From Craterostigma plantagineum (Eukaryota; Streptophyta; Magnoliopsida; Lamiales; Linderniaceae), in the NCBI GenBank assembly GCA_027422505.1, contig JAPQWV010000002.1:24592501-24656500 (forward strand): a stretch of 64,000 nucleotides of DNA, given 5' to 3'. The translations under genes were made by a program, and so were the position numbers. The notes beneath the pieces were generated by a model that was given only the letters and a program-made list of their open reading frames with translations, ran no database searches and was not told where the DNA came from. Of the stretch, positions 45,569-55,969 are shown in pieces (the stretch's first letter is position 1; each line of letters opens with the position of its first letter).

Positions 45569-46858
45569 ATGAGGAAACCTTCGGATACTTTGATTGTGAA
45601 AGGGAAGATAAAAAAACAATAACAACAGCAGTGATCTTTCTAACAAGATCAAACTTAGGAAGGGTTTGTGGTCGCCCGAAGAAGATGAGAAGCTAATGAA
45701 TTATATGTTAACTAACGGTCAAGGATGTTGGACAGACATTGCGAGGAACGCCGAGCTTCAAAGGTGCGGAAAAAGCTGTCGACTGAGGTGGATTAACTAT
45801 CTAAGGCCCGACCTTAAGCGTGGTGCCTTTTCGCCTGAAGAAGAGGAACTCATCGTTCATCTCCATTCGATTCTTGGAAATAGGCATGGTTCCATGTATA
45901 TATATCTCTACGGTGGTTATCTTATTACGTAGTTGTGCTTGACAAAAAAAAATAGGGTTTAATGATGTAAGAAGGAAGATAGATTTGATGTGTTTATTAT
46001 ACATTTCTTATGATAATATGAAATAGATGGTCTCAAATCGCTGCGCGCCTTCGAGGAAGGACAGACAACGAGATAAAGAATTTCTGGAATTCGACCATCA
46101 AAAAGAGGCTGAAGAACAACGGCGGTAGTAATATCAGCGACGATGGCTCATCATCGAATCAAAATAATCATCAGCTCGAAGGCTTTTCAGGGCTTATGGG
46201 ATCTTCAGAAACGATGGTCTTCTTGCAAGAAAGCGACATCTCTGCGCTGTGCATGGATTCTTCTTCGAATTCCTCGTCATGCTCTCCCATATTACAAAAC
46301 CCTAATATGAACAGTGACATGGCAATGTTCAATTCATCCACGCAATTCACTAACCCCTTTTTCGACGTAAATGGCTTCATGGGAAGTTCACATATTATAA
46401 GCAACACTTATTCTCCACTGTTCAACTTGCCAGCTCCATGCATGCAAGAGGGAAAACCACAGATCGTAATGGAGAATAACAGCGCGGGGGACTTTGGGTC
46501 GAAGGATCTACAGAAACCCTATGAAATCGGAGGATTGGTAAATGACCTTTCCGTCCCTGGAGTGGAAGCTGTGAACAACAGTCATGGCGTTGGTTTGGAC
46601 AAGATGGCTAATGCTGCTTACAATAGTTTCAGCCTCAACGACCTAAGTTTCAGGAATGGTAATAACAACAGCATTAACTGTAGCAGCGAAAGCGTGAAGG
46701 ACTACGAGGATTTGCTGGTTGTTGGGGACATTGGTAATAACGAATATTGGGGAGAAGAAGGAAAACTTAATAAGATTGGTGGTGAATTGGTCGATTGGGG
46801 GGGTTTGTTGGCTAATTTCTCACCCTTACCTTTTGATCTTGATTTCCATGTTCAATAA
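45569..46858 (+). CDS. R2R3-MYB transcription factor, MYB46/MYB83-like, with frameshift in a poly-A run
   Basis: MYB46/83 proteins are nuclear activators of secondary-wall biosynthesis. Exon 1 (45569-45883) starts [16 protein letters not shown]. Its MYB part begins [14 protein letters not shown], with [20 protein letters not shown] and [15 protein letters not shown]. Exon 2 (46027-46858) continues [19 protein letters not shown] and ends FDLDFHVQ. The ATG frame meets TAA just after a seven-A run (45610-45616); the MYB frame is open only if one base differs there, so this is a frameshift, a sequencing error or a null allele. The next in-frame Met lies inside R2. The intron (45884-46026) has a GC donor and AG acceptor at the conserved MYB intron-2 position. 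The normal first MYB intron is missing. The subfamily call rests on the MRKP start, the repeat sequence and the C-terminus. Confidence 0.82.
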
Positions 46859-46863
46859 TCCTT

Positions 46864-46866
<3 letters not shown>

Positions 46867-46958
<92 letters not shown>

Positions 46959-46970
46959 ACACACACACAA
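46867..46970 (+). repeat. Long (CT)n(CA)n microsatellite in the MYB 3' flank
   Basis: About 89 bp of CT repeats and then CA repeats begin eight bases after the MYB stop codon, so they are probably transcribed in the 3' UTR. Confidence 0.95.
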
Positions 46971-47409
46971 ACATACACATTCATTTTTGGCTTCTCTATG
47001 TTATTATTCTTCTTTTTCCCTACAAACGTGGAATAAAATCTTGATTTTTCTGCATGCTTAGCTTGAGAGATGAATGTACCTATGTAGGGTGTATATCTAT
47101 GCGTACAGAACGGCTTTATATATAGATACTATAGATATGAAAGCGTATATCTTAAGATTCTTCTGTAGTAACTTGTTAATATCTAGTAGAGATTATGGAA
47201 GATGACGTATAGAAATAACAGAGAAACACGCACACAAATACCCATTTGCCATATATGTAATGTCTAATGATGGCATATGGTTCATAAGTACACCAAAGGA
47301 AATATATACTGACTATATAGATAGATGATGACTATATATTATTATATTGGCTATATATTGACATGCGGTTGTTGAAGTTGTTAAAAAAAATTAAAGAAGA
47401 AAAAAAAAA
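46971..47409. other. Intergenic, no gene seen
   Basis: AT-rich DNA with TATA-like runs. Probably the MYB 3' end followed by spacer. Confidence 0.4.
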
Positions 47410-47491
47410 CGTCGCCTGAGAGATTCGAACTCTCGCGGGGAAACCCCATGTACTTAGCAGGCACACGCCTTAACCACTCGGCCAAAGCGAC
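47410..47491 (-). tRNA. tRNA-Ser (GCT anticodon)
   Basis: The minus-strand sequence begins GTCGCTTTGGCCGAGTGG and ends GTTCGAATCTCTCAGGCGAC plus a discriminator G. A 7-bp acceptor stem (GTCGCTT with AGGCGAC, one GT pair), an A box, anticodon loop CTGCTAA, a long variable arm (GGGGTTTCCCC) and a B box (GTTCGAATC) are visible. The long variable arm and GCT anticodon identify serine. At 82 nt it has the usual length and lacks an intron. Confidence 0.95.
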
Positions 47492-47887
47492 TTCTTCGAC
47501 ATGACGCTATAAAATAGCGTATTTGACATAGCAAACATTATCAATTTGTCTATGATACTTATTGTTTACATATGAAATAATCACATTAATTTACATATCA
47601 AGAATCAAAACTACAAATCTAACACACATTTAGCATTTCTTTTTGTTTAATAATTTTTCGATGAGAACATTGAATTTGTTATGGGCTGCGAAAGCCTACA
47701 AAGCAATCCAAAAATAAAGACATAAACAAGCCCAAATTTGTATCCCTACCTTGCAAGAATCATCGTCAAAAAATGAAATGGATAAACTAACATAACAGCC
47801 CTTCAAATTTCGCGTGAACTCTGTCTCTCTTATCATCACCATCTCAAATCTCTTATATCCCTCGCACTCCATTCCTTCCTTCACAAC
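47492..47887 (+). promoter_or_regulatory. ATAB2 promoter region
   Basis: About 400 bp between the tRNA and the ATAB2 ATG. The final stretch (47815-47887) is CT-rich, as expected for a plastid-protein 5' UTR. No specific motif is claimed. Confidence 0.4.
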
Positions 47888-49429
47888 ATGGCCAGTCTCA
47901 GCTTCAACACCACCGCAAGAATCAAACGCCTTATTACAACCCACTTCCCTCCTTCAATTCCATTTTCCGACCTCAGTAGAACTTTATCGCCCCATCCAAG
48001 AAAAACCCATACCTTGCCTCGCCTTTCAGTCTCAGGTAGTTCAGTTTCCGAGCAAGGACAAGCCGGCGTCGGCGACGACGTGGCGTATGAAGACGAAGGC
48101 GACCCTACCGCCGAGCTGAGCTACTTAGACCCCGAAACTGATCCCAAGAGCATTACTGAGTGGGAAGTCGATTTCTGCTCTAGGCCGATTCTTGATATTA
48201 GAGGCAAGAAGCTATGGGAGCTTGTGGTGTGCGACAACTCGCTTTCGCTTCAGTACACAAAGTATTTCCCCAATAATGTGATTAACAGTATCACTCTCAA
48301 GAACTCTATTGTCTCCATCTGTGATGAGTTGGGCGTGCCTTTACCTGAAAAGATCAGATTTTTCAGGTAAGAAGTTCCTTGGGTTTCTTTGATTATTACT
48401 CATCTTCATATCTTCGATTGCTTGACAAGATTTTTCTTTTCGTATGGATTTGTAGGTCACAGATGCAGACCATTATTACAAGGGCTTGTGATGAGCTCGG
48501 CGTAAAGCCCATTCCTAGTAAAAGGGTGCACATACGATGCTTTCAGCAAATTTGCGTTCTTCAACAATTAGTTCTTAAGCATCCCATGTTGTCATAATCA
48601 GCTCCCCTGTTTTTTGCTTTGCCGTTTCTATTGCCCACAAGCACTTTGGTTTACTATTTTCCAGTGTTTATCGCTTATACTATGGCTTGAAGAACGATAC
48701 GAAACCGTATACACACGTCATCCCAACTTCCAAAAGGGAACGAAGCCTCTCCTTTCGCTCGACAACCCTTTCCCTATGGAACTCCCCGAGAATCTCTACG
48801 GCGAAAAATGGGCTTTCGTTCAACTTCCTTTTTCAGGTATGTACTTCTCCTCTACCTACCTACCTATTTACCTTCCCATTCAGTGATTTCTTGAACATAA
48901 GCTGCTGCTGACATTGTTCTGATTCTGATCCATCCTTTAGCTGTAAGAGAAGAAGTCTCATCCTTAAAGACGAGATTCTCATTCGGGGCGAGCTTAGATT
49001 TAGACCTCTTGGGAATCGAAGTTGGCGAAAACACACTAATCCCAGGCCTCGCCGTGGCATCTTCGAGGGCTCAGCCTTTAGCAGGTATGTATATAAACGT
49101 ACAAACAACATTTCTGTGATACCACTTTTAGACAAGTAATCATTACCACGTACGTATTCCAAAATGAAGCGTGGATGAATGGCTTAGAAGTATGTTCGAT
49201 AGAAGCTGATACTAAGAGGGGATACATAGTCCTGTCAGTGGGGATTTCGACTCGCTACAACTACGCCAGCTACAAGAAAACCGCCGCCACGACCAGCGAA
49301 GCAGAGGCTTGGGAGGAAGCCAAGCGTGCCTGCGGAGGATTGCATTTTCTCGCCATTCAAGAGGATTTGGACAACGACGATTGCGTTGGGTTTTGGCTTT
49401 TGTTGGATTTGCCACTTCCACCTGTTTGA
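47888..49429 (+). CDS. ATAB2: TAB2-like chloroplast RNA-binding protein (ATAB2), 374 aa
   Basis: ATAB2 is a plastid protein needed for light-controlled translation of photosystem subunit mRNAs (family knowledge). Exons: 47888-48366, 48456-48525, 48665-48836, 48941-49084 and 49170-49429, all GT-AG with matching phases, giving 374 residues like the Arabidopsis protein. The N-terminus (about residues 1-60) is Ser/Arg-rich and acid-poor, as in a transit peptide. The conserved domain begins at about residue 90 with [75 protein letters not shown] and [13 protein letters not shown] follow, ending [17 protein letters not shown]. Confidence 0.95.
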
Positions 49430-49858
49430 TTTTGGATTCAATCTGCGTTGTAATTTACTGCATTTTCGCAATCTTGAAATAGTGAGTGTTCTATCTAAGC
49501 AAAGGATGCGACTTAGTGAGGCGAATTTTGAGAAAAGCGATGGAAACCTAAAAGCATTAAACAAAATGGAGCGGGGGACGAAATGACTGGAATACCCTTA
49601 CTAGGAAATGTTGTAAGAAGGTTAAATATCAGACGGTTATTGTTAATCAATTGAATAAGTTATTCGAGTAATATATACAAACGAATAATTACTCGAATAA
49701 TATAATCGAATAATTTATACGACTCGAATATATTACAACACTCGCATAAATACCTCCTCATCGATATACATATTAATTCAAGTAAGTTACCCGAAAACAG
49801 AACTTGAATAGAAAATTCGAATAATGTGTGCAGTCGAAAAAATAATCAATAAATAAGA

Positions 49859-51641
49859 ATGCCAACGGTCAGACTAAAAGCATTTTCGAAGCCTAGTATT
49901 CCACTTTTCTTCTCTTCTCTTCAGTGTTTTCCTACACTTGAATCATTCAGTCGAAATCCTTCCACAAATCTGAGACTGAATACAATGACGAAGATGGAAA
50001 GAGCTACGCCGGCTGTGCTTCGAAGGGACCGTGTCGATGAGATTGTCGACGGCGATAGAGTCACGGTGAGTTAACGTTAATGTTAAATCGACCTATTTCC
50101 ATGTGAAATCGATGATGGATAAACGTCGAAATCGAACGGGTTTATGTGAATTTTGGTATAAAAATTTGATTTGCGCTTATTCGAGTTTTTATTCGAATAA
50201 TCTTTTCGAGTAACTTATTCGAATCTTTTCGAGTATATTATATTCGAATAATGTGTTCGAATAACAGTGGTTTTTTTTATTATTGTTTTGCAATTTTTTA
50301 GTTCTATTTTTCGACGAAGATGCCGGCGGATAATTTCTACCACGCCACCCTTACGCCGACCTCACCGTACATGCTAATTTCCTAACGCATTCGTACGCTT
50401 CTGAACGAAAGGGAAATGGCGGAGATGGTCGCTACGACCCAGTTCGGGAACCTGATAAAGGTGGCCCGAGACCACTACAACTCCAACATGCTTATATGGT
50501 TTCTGATGAGCCGTCAGGTCGAGTATGTGCCTGAGTCGCAGGAGCTGTGGATGGTCGTTCGCGAGCGACCGTTACGATTTTCGTTGGTCGAGTATTGCTT
50601 ACTCACCGGCCTTCAACGTCACGCTACCGATCAAGTGATACCGTCATCGGACGAGTTTGCAACAAGGCATTGGCCTGGTATGATTCTCCTTTTTTTATCA
50701 TTTTGAATCTTTTTTACTTCAATTTTAAAAACTAACGTTTGTTTTATGGCTCATAGGCAAGAGAGTTATATATTTAGATGATTTGGAGCAGAAGGTAACG
50801 ATATGATGCGCGATGCTACCGCCAATGGCGACACGGGCGTGAATATCGAGAAATTGAAGATCGCGGCCCTATATTTTGTCGTCGGGGTATTAGGACCGCG
50901 GAGAGGAAAAGGGACTTGAAGGTTAAGAACGAATAGCTCCATCTGGTGGAGGATTTCGATAGCTTCAACAAATATCCTTGGGAAATGAATGCATTCGACG
51001 AGGTTGTGTATGGTCTGAACAAAGACCTGGTGGAGAAGCGTCGGATCACGACTTCCAAGGGAAAGTACCAGACGACCTTCGATATTAGCGGCTTTGTCCA
51101 ACCGCTTCAGGTAAGTAAATTTGTATTATTTAAGTTATATTATATTTTTTAAACTTATATATACTCTCTTTATCGGGTTCTTGCATACGAATGTTGGCCG
51201 AGTGTCGGGGCCGATTTTGCAAGGAGGAAAAACGATGAACGACTCCCGATACTCCGCATGTGCCATTGGAAGACCAAGTTCTTCGGCAAGAGTTCTGCTC
51301 CATCATGGGAAGCGGTGGAGCATGTCTTCAACGATGTGGAGATGGACGTAAGTATATAAATTTATTTATAATATGGATTTTTAGAGTTGCGTATCCCTAA
51401 TTGGATTGAGCATTTTAACTTGTAAAATACACAGGATGTGCGGTGTTGGCTTACACCATCCGATGCTGAAGTTGCCGATGCTGAAGTTGATTCAGATCAC
51501 GGCCGCATGATCGCCGGCTTTTGTGGCAACAGGGATGATGCCATATCTCGGAGGATAGTAGAGCATCTTCTAAATGGAAAGTCAGTCTACTGCGCTAGCC
51601 ATCGACTTGCTCCATCTCCTCCAGTGTCTCCTCCTCCGTAG
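49859..51641 (+). pseudogene. DUF1985-type MULE-associated gene (multi-exon, degenerate)
   Basis: A first exon-like ORF (49859 to about 50066) ends at GTCACG|GTGAGT. A second exon-like block near 50416-50680 contains QELWMVVRERPLRFSLVEYC followed by LLTGLQRH, the DUF1985 signature. Later blocks (50760-51110, 51190-51345, 51435-51641) carry EKLKIAALYFVVGVL-like, WKTKFFGKSSAPSWEAVEH-like and DVRCWLTPSDAEVAD sequences, with GT/AG-like junctions between them. The frames are interrupted, for example by a TGA near 50803. No Ulp1 protease domain is recognised. Confidence 0.6.
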
Positions 51642-52169
51642 CCGACAGAGCCTCACGTGAGGCATCCCCTCCCCCGAACGTGAGGCAACCACTCCTCTAG
51701 CGTCTCCTCCACCTGTGTCTTCTTCTTCGATAGTTCGCTCATATTGATAGAAGAATGTACAAGATGGAGGCCATGTTAGGGATATGCGGGAAGAACAGAT
51801 TCGTCTCGCTAATAAAGTGGAGGCCGAGATAGGGTCGTTGAGGATAGAGATTAGGGAGTTACGCTCGATAGTGCTCGAGGTTATGCATTACTTTATGTTT
51901 ACTTTATATAAAATTATATTGGTATATATTACTTAAGTTCAACATCCCATTTTTAGGTTTTGAGAACTGAGGTCGACAAGGGAACGAGATAAGAGTTCAA
52001 ATACGCCATTGGCCAATATCGATACAATCTTAAAATATCCATAGCAACATTGTATCACTTGACACATTACAATATAATTAATGTCTACGACCAAACTCAC
52101 CGACGGACAGAAACCTACTTTCTTTTCTCCTACCACGCCTTGCTACGAACCGAGGCGGCAACACCAATT

Positions 52170-54326
52170 CCTCAACGGCATCCCATTTAACTTGATCTGG
52201 AACCGGAGAAACTCGTCCATGATAAGCGAGCTGCCACGTCAGCACAAATAATAATCCGAACACAACGGATAGAAAAACATGTTCGCTCGTAGACTCACTG
52301 CGATTGCATGCGGACACGGAATCCTGTCGATATCGAATTGGCGGGAGGTACATGTCTTCGAGTGCAGATTAACAATGGCACGACTCTCGAAAGATCGGAC
52401 ATCATACTCTTGCGGAGCGATTTCACCAACTTCATACCCTTGACTTAGCGTATACCTTTCACGGATTATTGTTTCCACCGTTGGGGTAAACTGTGTGGTT
52501 GCTTGTATGGATTTTTGTCTGTATCTAGCAAATCAATCCGTCGTCATCCTCTGTATCGAATCTAGAAGCGTAATGATTGGGAGCTTTCTTTATTCACGGA
52601 GTTGCATCGATCGATTCGACTCCATTCGTAGTCATGATGTTATAGCGAGTTATCGGAGAATAAGCTCAACACCATCGTTCCTTGGTAGCATTTGCTTCCA
52701 AATACGCACGTGCGGCGAGAAACCTTTTCTCAAAATCCTTATATTGTGAATCAAAGTCACATTGCTTGTATAGTTTAGCAATCCGCATGAACATCTCAGT
52801 CGCACCCTGCTTCTTACAACGACCTTTCATATTTTGTGATAGATGTCAAATACAATGACCGTGGTGTGCACGATTGTAGATGTTTGCAACGCTGGCTTTG
52901 ATTGAAGCAGCTCTATCGAAGACGGTAACATGATCTTCCTCATTGGGTACGACTCAAGAGCTCGTTCAAAAACCACATCTAAGCTTCTATCGACTCTACA
53001 TCATCAATTATGCCCCAAGCCAAAGGAAACTGATGGGTCTCCCCATCCTCTGCCGATGCAACGAGTAACGTACCATTATACTTTCCTTTCAACCAAGTGT
53101 CCTCGATGCAAACAACCTTCCTCATATGACGGTATCCCGCAATACAAGCACCAAGGGATATGAATACATGTTTAAATCTTCGGTCTAGATATAGACTTAC
53201 TATGGTTCCCGGATTCAACCTTTTCAATGTCGACAAGTATGATGGCAACAGCTTGTAACTCTCGTCGGGGTTACCCTTCATTGCATTTTGTGCTAAAATG
53301 CCTCATTTCCATGCTTTGAAGTATGAAACTTCGATCCCAAGGTTTCTCATCATTGTTCGAATTAGTTTAGGGGACGATGTACTTGTAGAGCCCTGAAAAG
53401 ATTCAAACAGGCTCACAGAGGATGATGATGCTTGAGTAAGTCTTGCGTTCCATTTGTAAGGTCGCACGTATGTGGGTTGCAATATGTACGAATCGAAAAT
53501 ACGGATGTATCCTTAATCCTTGCCGTCCATATCCTCCAAGTATATCCATCCTCTTTGCATTTCACGGCATAGACCGATCGAGAAGATTTTACACTCCGGA
53601 GCTCGAAGGATGCATCTACGACAACTCTTTGGATCCTCTTCTTGGTAACCCTCTTATCCTCAAACTGGTCACCGACTCTCATGGTGGAACCATCCGTAAA
53701 AGAATATCGATCACTAGGAATAATTGCATTTTTCTCCTCATTGTTCTCCTCATCCCTGTCTGCATTTTATTTGATTACGCCATCAAATTGATGTGCACGT
53801 TCTGCCGTGTAACAACATTCTCATCAAAGTTGGCGTGCATGTTCGCTTCATCATGACCCTCACCCCCATAATTCACATCTTTATCACTGCCGAAGTCGAA
53901 GATACGATTAAAATAATCATCGTTGTAACCACCTCCACCGCTATGAACCTCAACTGGAAGAGGACTAACTTCATCATTCGCAAGAGTTTGACGGAGAAGG
54001 GTCGTAGCGTGTCTGATTTCCACATAGAGAACCGGTCTATCCATTGGACCCCCTAAGTAAATATAACCCTTCAACGCATTCCTTATATACAATGGAGCAC
54101 AACCTTCCATACCTCTCATAAGTAGTTGATAACTCAACTTCAACTCCGGCCTCCCGCTTACATTAATAGACGCATATATTTTGTTTCGGAGATCCTCCAG
54201 CAAAAAGCAATCACTATCGAACACAATGGACGTTATATTTGTTCCCATGCTTGGAACCCAACTATACTTGTTATCATCTTCAATAATTCATTCTCCATCG
54301 TAATCAATCATGATGCTGGTCGGCAT
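52170..54326 (-). pseudogene. MuDR-type (MURA-like) transposase, broken
   Basis: On the minus strand the frame starts near 54326 (MPTSIMIDYDGE), immediately meets a TGA where Trp is usual, and continues NKYSWVPSMGTN. The MuDR N-terminal domain (about 53682-53413, KCKEDGYTWRIWTARIKDTS and HTCDL), the MULE catalytic region (53281-52979: LLPSYLSTLKRLNPGT, EDTWLKGKYNGTLLVA, FPLAWGIIDD) and a SWIM zinc finger (DIDRIPCPHAIAV near 52310) follow, then a basic tail (RRGRRKESRFLSVGEF). The SWIM motif reads CTS where CxC is expected, so a zinc ligand is lost. Several frameshifts separate these pieces. Confidence 0.8.
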
Positions 54327-54660
54327 AACCTGCTTATAAATAAACTCAAATTTTAAATCAAATGTACTATTCGAACAAATTAAACACTCGTAAAATAATT
54401 ATTCGAGTAAGCATTCGATTCTGCGACTACCCAAAAAACTTGTTCGAATAAATGATCTAGTACGTACATCGAGCCATTCCAATATGTTGAAAAAACACTT
54501 ATTCGAACAATCTTTTGGAACAAAAAAGAATTGAATAATATACTTAAACTGTTGGTTCGAATTTGATATGTAGAGAAATACTTATTTGAACAACGTTTTC
54601 AAAAAAAAAAAATTGAATAATATATTCGAATATTCGAAAAATGGCATTTCCTTCAAATTC

Positions 54661-55114
54661 ACACGGACCGACTGTGAAAATGACAAAACCCAACTACCCA
54701 ATGATGCGAAATTCAAATGCCTTATTCTCGAAACATAAAATGTAGTTAACATGAACGAAATTTACAATGTCCCAAAGTTCAGTTTAACGAAATTGCAGAA
54801 ATCTGTATATGAGTTGAAGAACAGAATCGAGATTCTTGGATCTTGGGTGTTACGGATCTAGTAGATATTAGTTGGATGATTTGGTATTTGCTCGTTTTTT
54901 TTTCTCGATTTTCTATTTTTTTAGTCAATTGGTTCGTTGGATTTTTATTTTGTATTAAAAAAGATATATTTAACGATTAATTTAGCTAATAGTATTGTAA
55001 TTAAAACCGCTCCCTTTTTTTAATTGACCAAGTTCAAGTCTTTTTTTTTCAAAGGGATACAAACTAATCCCTTTTCTTAAATAGGCCGACTTGTGAGTGG
55101 TGACTACTGGTGAG
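54661..55114. other. Intergenic, no gene seen
   Basis: AT-rich DNA with T runs between the MULE and a hAT MITE. No ORF is supported. Confidence 0.4.
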
Positions 55115-55670
55115 TATGGATGGCAATGGGGCGGGTATGGGGCGGGTTTTGCTGGACCCGAGACCCGCCCCGGTTACTTTTCCCCGGACCCGAGACCCGC
55201 CCCGCCCCGCTTCGGGTCTAGACCCGCCCCGCCCCAGGTCAGACCCGAGCGGGGCGGGTCCAACCCGCCATACCCGGTTATATTTTTTTTTTAATTTTTT
55301 CCTTCTCTTTTTTAATTTTTTAAAGATAAAATGGATAAATGTAGTGCTTGAGACTCGAACCCGCGACCTTATGTTCATAAAACCAAACCTTTACCATAAG
55401 ATCAACAGATTTTTTATTCATAATATTAGCAATAATTCTATATAATACGTAATTATGAATTGAATTATAATATAAATATATCCGGGGCGGGTTTCGGGCC
55501 GGGTCTCGGGGCGGGGTTTGCCAGACCCGGGACCCGCCCCGGACCCGGCCGGGTTTCTTCTTTTGAGACCCGGGACCCGCCCCTAGACCCGGATTATCGG
55601 GTAAAACCCGGTTATTTGGGGGCGGGTCCAAGGCGGGTTCGGATCTGGACCCGCCCCATTGCCATCTCTA
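55115..55670. mobile_element. hAT MITE with perfect 8-bp duplication CTGGTGAG
   Basis: CTGGTGAG lies at 55107-55114 and 55671-55678. The left end TATGGATGGCAATGGGGC pairs with the right end, the complement of TAGAGATGGCAATGGGGC. CCCGCCCC- and GACCCG-rich arms flank an AT-rich core. Length 556 bp, no gene. It lies 300 bp upstream of TWD1. Confidence 0.9.
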
Positions 55671-55969
55671 CTGGTGAGTTATAAGAACCGACCCGACCCA
55701 ATTGAAATTGCATTATTACCGTATCGTGGGAAAAAGGAAGGCCTTGAAATAGGAATTACGTATACTTCAAGTGGCTGTTGTGTTGTACTGTATTGTCTTA
55801 TCGAAATTTCTCGGCCAAGAATTAATAATGTAAGCGGCCGACCCAATTGAATAGACAAACAAAATTGGATAATTACGACAATAACTGCTCACATACTGCT
55901 CGTTTTCACTGTCCACCTAACTATTTGATGGTGTTGAACTTCTGGGCAGCGTCTTCTGAGATTTGAGTT
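55671..55969 (+). promoter_or_regulatory. TWD1 proximal promoter region
   Basis: About 300 bp between the hAT target site and the TWD1 start codon. No clear TATA box was found. Confidence 0.35.

Larger units (their letters stand above)
49600..54660. mobile_element. Degenerate Mutator-like element with transposase and DUF1985 genes
   Basis: A MURA-like transposase on the minus strand (52170-54326) and a DUF1985-type gene on the plus strand (49859-51641) lie together. Both ends of the region are rich in TTCGAATAAT/ATTCGAGTAA words (49650-49850, 50170-50260 and 54360-54650), as expected for subterminal repeats. Clear terminal inverted repeats and a target duplication were not found, so the boundaries are approximate. 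Several stops and frameshifts show it is inactive. Confidence 0.7.

Noticed and set aside
45596..45631. A very short GT-AG intron to repair the MYB frame
   Set aside because: It would be about 36 bp, below the usual plant minimum, and no homologue has an intron there.
46719..47036. Leu/Ser-repeat ORF downstream of the MYB gene
   Set aside because: It is a translation of the CT microsatellite in another frame.
49175..49586. Minus-strand and alternative ORFs over the last ATAB2 exon
   Set aside because: The conserved [13 protein letters not shown] and [11 protein letters not shown] sequences fix the plus-strand frame.
55097..55684. Gly/Pro/Arg-rich ORFs in the hAT MITE at 55115
   Set aside because: They are translations of GGGCGGGT-type repeats in the element arms.
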